Shown here in pieces: positions 5,086 through 8,067 of a stretch of DNA of 8,067 nucleotides. This DNA comes from an uncultured Methanofollis sp. GTDB lineage: Archaea > Halobacteriota > Methanomicrobia > Methanomicrobiales > Methanofollaceae. Below the pieces are notes generated by a model. It was not told the DNA's origin and ran no database searches. It saw nothing but the letters and a program-made list of their open reading frames with translations. The stretch is taken from the NCBI RefSeq assembly GCF_937919355.1, contig NZ_CALFSA010000228.1:1-8067 (forward strand), in the 5' to 3' direction. The stretch's first letter is position 1. Each line of letters starts with the position of its first letter. The translations under genes and the position numbers were made by a program.

Positions 5086-7261
5086 CCTGCCTCTCCCCGA
5101 AGCCCTCAGGTCGCAGTACCGCGCGCACGGGATCGAAGCGCTCTACCCTCCCCAGGAGGCCTGTGTCAGGGCCGGGATCTTTGAGGGGAAGAACCTCCTG
5201 TGCGCCATCCCGACGGCAAGCGGCAAGACTCTCGTCGCCGAGATGGTGATGCACCGTCATATCGTCGATGGCGGCATGTGCCTGTACATCGTCCCTCTCA
5301 AGGCCCTCGCCACCGAGAAGTACGAGGATTTCTCAGGGAAAGGTGTGAAGGTCGGGGTGGCGACCGGCGACCTCGACCGGAAAGATACCTATCTCGGCAA
5401 AAACGACATCGTCGTCGCCACCTCGGAGAAGGTGGACTCGCTCCTCCGGAATGCCGCGCCCTGGCTCTCCCGGATCACCCTCCTCGTCGTGGACGAGTGC
5501 CACCTCATCGCCTCCCCTGACCGCGGGGCGACCCTGGAGATGGTGATCGCAAAACTCAGGCACAGGAACCCGGCGATGCAGGTGATCGCTCTCTCGGCGA
5601 CTGTGGGCAACCCCGGCGCCCTTGCCGGATGGCTCGACGCCGAACTCGTGACAAGCGAGTGGCGGCCTGTCGACCTGCGGGAGGGTGTCTTCTGCAATGG
5701 CACGATCCACTTCGAGGGCCACGAGAGAGAGGTGCCGGCGAAGTCGAAGAACGACGACCTGAACCTCTGCCTGGACACGGTGGCGGAGGGTGGGCAGTGC
5801 CTTGTCTTCGTCTCGTCGCGGCGGAACGCGGAGGCCTTTGCGAAGAGGGCTGCGGGCGGGCTGAAACTCACCGAACCTGCCCTCGACAAAGCGGCAGACG
5901 ATATCGAGCGCGAGGCCTCGACAGACCTCGGGAAGACGCTCGCCCTCTGTGTGAGGAAGGGTGCGGCCTTCCACCATGCCGGCCTCTCCGCCGCAGAGAG
6001 GAAGGTCGTCGAGGACGCCTTCAGGACAGGGGCGATCAGGGTGATCTCCTCGACGCCCACCCTTGCGGCGGGCCTCAACCTCCCGGCGCGGCGGGTGGTG
6101 ATCCGCGACTACCTCCGCTTCGGCGACGGCGGCATGGCGCCGATCCCGGTCGGGGAGTACAAGCAGATGGCCGGGCGGGCAGGACGCCCGCACCTCGACC
6201 CCTATGGCGAGGCGGTGCTCATCGCAAAGAGCGAGAGTGCCTGCCAGGACCTCTTTGAGGCGTACATCGCCGCCCCGCCCGAGGAGGTCACCTCCCAGTG
6301 CAACTCGGAGAACGCCCTGCGCACCCATGTCCTCTCCCTGATCGCAACCCGTTTCGTGCAGAGCCGCGGCGAGGTGCTCTCCTTCATGGGGGAGACCTAC
6401 TATGCCTACGAGCACCAGGGACTGCGCTCCACCATCCACGAGACAGTCGACCGGGTGATCGACTGGCTCGTCGACACCGAGATGGCCGTGGAGTTCGGCG
6501 ACCACCTTGAGGCGACGGAGTACGGCGACATGGTCTCCCGCCTCTACGTTGACCCGAGGAGTGCGGAGGCGATCGTCGCCGCCCTGCGAAATGCCCCGGC
6601 CTATACCGACTTCGGTCTCCTGGAACTCATCTGCGAGACGCCCGACATGCTCACCCTGTACCTGAGGAAGGACGACCCGGAGATCCTCCACCGCTTCCTT
6701 GGCGACCACGAGGAAGAGCTCTGGACGGTCGTGCCGTACGGTTCAGACGAACTGGAGGCATTCTACTCGTCGGTGAAGACCGCGATGCTCCTCTCCGAGT
6801 GGTCAGAGGAGGTGACCGAGGCGATGATCTGCGAACACTTCAATGTGGGGCCGGGAGACATCCACAACAAGGTGGAGACGGCGGTCTGGCTCATCCACGC
6901 CGCCTCGCGCCTTGCGTACCTCTTCAACCGCCCCCTCGCAAAACCGGTCGCCGAACTTGGGACGCGGCTGAAGTACGGGATCAAGAAGGAACTCCTGCCT
7001 CTCATCAGGCTCCGCGGTATCGGGCGGGTCCGTTCCCGTCGCCTCTTCGACATGGGCATGACGACGCCGGAGGAGATCAGGGCGGCAGGCGTCAGGAGGA
7101 TCGCTCCCATCCTCGGTGAAAAGATCGCGGCAAAGGTCATCGCCCAGATCGAGGGGAAGGAGATCTCCGATGACACTCCTGCCGGGGACGAGGTGGTCGA
7201 GACAAAAATCGAGCGGCGGCAGACGACGCTCTTTGCATTCGAGGGAAATCATGGAGAGTAA
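5072..7261 (+). CDS. hel308: Hel308 (Hjm) ATP-dependent DNA helicase
   Basis: A 729-residue superfamily 2, Ski2-like 3'-5' DNA helicase, related to human HELQ, that acts on stalled replication forks and branched DNA. Motifs in order: Q motif YPPQ at 25-28; Walker A PTASGKT at 47-53; Ia PLKALA at 75-80; Walker B DECH at 141-144; motif III SATVGN at 175-180; motif IV LVFVSSRR at 244-251; FHHAGL at 300-305; motif V TPTLAAGLNLPAR at 328-340; motif VI QMAGRAGR at 365-372. A winged-helix and ratchet-helix region follows, then a helix-hairpin-helix RLRGIGRVRSRRLF at 646-659 typical of Hel308 domain 5. The tail QTTLFAF at 717-723 resembles a PCNA-interacting (PIP) box. Length and start match the family. 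The gene has its own AT-rich promoter region with an inverted repeat around the TATA box, and its last 11 bases overlap cgi121, so the two are co-expressed. RNA-specific Ski2/Mtr4 relatives are less likely given the C-terminal HhH and the absence of an arch domain. Confidence 0.95.
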   Translation: MKVADLPLPEALRSQYRAHGIEALYPPQEACVRAGIFEGKNLLCAIPTASGKTLVAEMVMHRHIVDGGMCLYIVPLKALATEKYEDFSGKGVKVGVATGDLDRKDTYLGKNDIVVATSEKVDSLLRNAAPWLSRITLLVVDECHLIASPDRGATLEMVIAKLRHRNPAMQVIALSATVGNPGALAGWLDAELVTSEWRPVDLREGVFCNGTIHFEGHEREVPAKSKNDDLNLCLDTVAEGGQCLVFVSSRRNAEAFAKRAAGGLKLTEPALDKAADDIEREASTDLGKTLALCVRKGAAFHHAGLSAAERKVVEDAFRTGAIRVISSTPTLAAGLNLPARRVVIRDYLRFGDGGMAPIPVGEYKQMAGRAGRPHLDPYGEAVLIAKSESACQDLFEAYIAAPPEEVTSQCNSENALRTHVLSLIATRFVQSRGEVLSFMGETYYAYEHQGLRSTIHETVDRVIDWLVDTEMAVEFGDHLEATEYGDMVSRLYVDPRSAEAIVAALRNAPAYTDFGLLELICETPDMLTLYLRKDDPEILHRFLGDHEEELWTVVPYGSDELEAFYSSVKTAMLLSEWSEEVTEAMICEHFNVGPGDIHNKVETAVWLIHAASRLAYLFNRPLAKPVAELGTRLKYGIKKELLPLIRLRGIGRVRSRRLFDMGMTTPEEIRAAGVRRIAPILGEKIAAKVIAQIEGKEISDDTPAGDEVVETKIERRQTTLFAFEGNHGE
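7241..7244 (+). promoter_or_regulatory. Ribosome binding site for cgi121 within hel308
   Basis: GAGG lies 6 bases before the ATG at 7251 and inside the final codons of hel308. It selects this ATG, rather than upstream in-frame starts inside hel308, and supports translational coupling. Confidence 0.5.
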
Positions 7262-7760
7262 CTGCGATATCAGGGAGGCGGTCATCGAGATCCCTGCGCT
7301 TCCCGCATTTCTGGAGACGATGAAGGGGATCGCGGAGTCGGCAGGGACGCACATCATCTGCTTCGACGCCGACGAACTCGCCGGCAGGGCCCATGCCGCC
7401 AAAGCGGTGCGCCACGCCCTCCGCGCCTGGCAGGAGGGGCGGGCGATCGCAAACACCCTGGAGATGGAGGCCCTCCTCTATGCGGCAGGGACCCGCCAGT
7501 GCCGGGTGGCGACAGGCATCGGCCTCCACGAAGGGACGAACCGCTGCTATGTCTGCCTCTGTCCGCCGTCAGAGGCGGCGGCGGCCGCGCTCGGCAAAGT
7601 CATGAACTGGACGGAGGAGGACTGGGAAGGGATCGACGGGGAGAAGGAGCGCCGGCTCATGGAGCGCTACGACATCACGCCCGAAGAGATCGATGCGGTC
7701 GGAGGGCGTATCCGCCCCCTCGTCATGGAGAGGGTCGCCCTCCTTGAAGTGAACCGGTGA
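7251..7760 (+). CDS. cgi121: KEOPS complex subunit Cgi121
   Basis: A 169-residue protein of the Cgi121/TPRKB family. KEOPS (Kae1, Bud32, Cgi121, Pcc1) makes the universal t6A modification at position 37 of ANN-decoding tRNAs; Cgi121 binds Bud32 and helps recruit tRNA. Family features: FDADELAGRAHAAKAVRHAL at 38-57, the signature ANTLEMEALLYAAGTRQCR at 67-85, then GIGLHEGTNRCYVCLC at 89-104. Residues 105-160 form a more variable, partly acidic region, ending with the short strand RVALLEVNR at 161-169. Size is within the archaeal range. The ATG at 7251 overlaps the hel308 stop by 11 bp and has GAGG six bases upstream; an earlier in-frame start would lie inside hel308 and add a basic, non-family extension. 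The other KEOPS genes are not in this window. Pairing with hel308 may be simple genomic economy or may reflect a wider genome-maintenance role, which has been proposed for KEOPS. Five cysteines are scattered, without a clear metal-binding pattern. Confidence 0.88.
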   Translation: MESNCDIREAVIEIPALPAFLETMKGIAESAGTHIICFDADELAGRAHAAKAVRHALRAWQEGRAIANTLEMEALLYAAGTRQCRVATGIGLHEGTNRCYVCLCPPSEAAAAALGKVMNWTEEDWEGIDGEKERRLMERYDITPEEIDAVGGRIRPLVMERVALLEVNR

Positions 7761-7936
7761 AGTCCCGCCTGAAAGATCTGGTGGGGGCCGGTTTCACTCC
7801 TGCCTTTTCTGGCCCTGGTGAGATCCCTGTGTGGAAATTCTCCCGGCAGGGGTCATGAGAGACGTCCTGTAAGGAGTGCTGGTTTGGGGACGACCGGGGG
7901 GAGGGGGACGTGAGGTCAGGGAGGTCGAAGGCCTCC

Positions 7937-7963
7937 GGGCACCCCCGGGCGGGTAGTAGGGGG
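7937..7963 (+). other. Putative G-quadruplex
   Basis: Four G-runs (7937-7939, 7947-7949, 7951-7953, 7959-7963) with loops of 7, 1 and 5 bases satisfy the usual G3/N1-7 rule. Further runs lie just upstream at 7886-7889, 7896-7901, 7903-7907 and 7919-7921. The first loop is C-rich, so a competing hairpin (7935-7939 with 7944-7948) is also possible. Folding is predicted from pattern only. Confidence 0.35.
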
Positions 7964-7984
7964 CAGGCAGTGAATCCGTGCGTC

Positions 7985-8007
7985 TCTCCCCTGCGGTCGC
8001 GGGGAGA
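7985..8007. other. 7-bp hairpin upstream of the right-end promoter
   Basis: TCTCCCC (7985-7991) pairs perfectly with GGGGAGA (8001-8007) around a 9-base loop. No T-run follows directly, so it is not a classical terminator. It could be an RNA structure or a DNA-level dyad. Confidence 0.3.
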
Positions 8008-8031
8008 CATTCCCTCTGGTGTGAAAATTTC

Positions 8032-8067
8032 AAAAAACTATTTTTACCCTCAGTCCTTTGCCATGAT
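8032..8067 (+). promoter_or_regulatory. Promoter-like AT-rich element and probable start of the next gene
   Basis: An A-run followed by CTATTTTTA (8038-8046) gives a BRE/TATA-like element in otherwise GC-rich DNA. An ATG at 8063-8065 lies roughly 20-25 bp downstream, which would fit a leaderless gene running off the right edge. Only five bases of that frame are present, so the product cannot be named and the start cannot be confirmed. Confidence 0.45.

Larger units (their letters stand above)
7761..8062. other. Intergenic region without a convincing gene; G-rich and structured
   Basis: About 300 bp follow cgi121. Open frames here lack recognisable domains and are proline/arginine-rich, as expected of shadow frames in GC-rich DNA. 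The first part contains a possible 9-bp stem (7796-7804 with 7845-7853, one G-U pair). The middle is strongly G-rich on the plus strand from about 7881 to 7966, and a 7-bp hairpin follows (7985-7991 with 8001-8007). No T-run long enough to be a clear terminator is present; TTTT at 7805-7808 is the only weak candidate. The last 40 bases turn sharply AT-rich and look like a promoter. Confidence 0.55.

Noticed and set aside
5333..6709. Minus-strand open frame of 458 codons opposite hel308
   Set aside because: Complement of all helicase motifs; composition typical of an antisense shadow frame, with no start signal or family similarity.
7116..7250. 45-codon N-terminal extension of Cgi121 within hel308
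   Set aside because: Arg/Ser-rich and unrelated to Cgi121; the ATG at 7251 has its own ribosome binding site.
7805..7808. TTTT after cgi121 as a transcription terminator
   Set aside because: Four T residues are too short for a confident archaeal terminator, and the surrounding sequence is GC-rich.
7723..8033. Minus-strand open frames of 95 and 79 codons in the right intergenic region
   Set aside because: Pro/Arg/Ser-rich without domain similarity; one overlaps the end of cgi121 and both cross the G-rich tract. A real small gene cannot be excluded but is not supported.
1..8067. tRNA or rRNA genes, CRISPR arrays, insertion sequences, phage or toxin-antitoxin genes
   Set aside because: No cloverleaf, no regularly spaced repeats, no transposase or integrase motifs and no terminal repeats were found; all long genes are housekeeping-type.

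Overview
This window looks like a chromosomal segment of a methanogenic euryarchaeon, probably of the Methanomicrobiales (Methanofollis/Methanoculleus type). The reasons are archaeal-only or archaeal-style proteins (archaeal GAPDH with the SCNTT active site, short archaeal TyrRS, RIO1 kinase, two-KH Dim2-like protein, Hel308 helicase, KEOPS subunit Cgi121), GC-rich codon use, and AT-rich TATA boxes placed close to start codons as in leaderless archaeal genes. The lineage is inferred from protein character, not from a search.

Layout. Positions 9-1503 are on the minus strand: a DUF1805 protein and a membrane acyltransferase of the acyltransferase-3 family. A 113-bp divergent intergenic region (1504-1616) separates them from a long plus-strand run. 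The run begins with gap (1617-2636), followed after 36 bp by tyrS (2673-3614), rio1 5 bp later (3620-4411), and a Dim2/Pno1-like KH gene 5 bp after that (4417-4959), whose ribosome binding site overlaps the rio1 stop. After a 112-bp AT-rich regulatory gap come hel308 (5072-7261) and cgi121 (7251-7760), which overlap by 11 bp. The last ~300 bp (7761-8067) hold no convincing gene. They contain G-rich sequence with quadruplex and hairpin potential and, at the very end, a promoter-like AT stretch and an ATG that probably starts the next gene.

How the genes work together. tyrS, rio1 and the KH gene form a translation/ribosome-biogenesis operon; in eukaryotes Rio1 and Dim2/Pno1 act together in late small-subunit maturation, and the tight pairing suggests the same here. 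hel308 and cgi121 join a DNA repair/replication-restart helicase to a subunit of the tRNA t6A-making KEOPS complex; the overlap implies co-translation. The acyltransferase and DUF1805 genes look unrelated to these.

I found no mobile element, CRISPR array, tRNA or rRNA, and nothing I would call a new system among the proteins. The most interesting signals are regulatory: a perfect inverted repeat that brackets the hel308 TATA box, direct repeats and a short upstream ORF in the same leader, a perfect dyad in the acyltransferase/gap divergent region, a TATA box lying inside the predicted acyltransferase start, a PIP-box-like tail on Hel308, and structured G-rich DNA at the right end.
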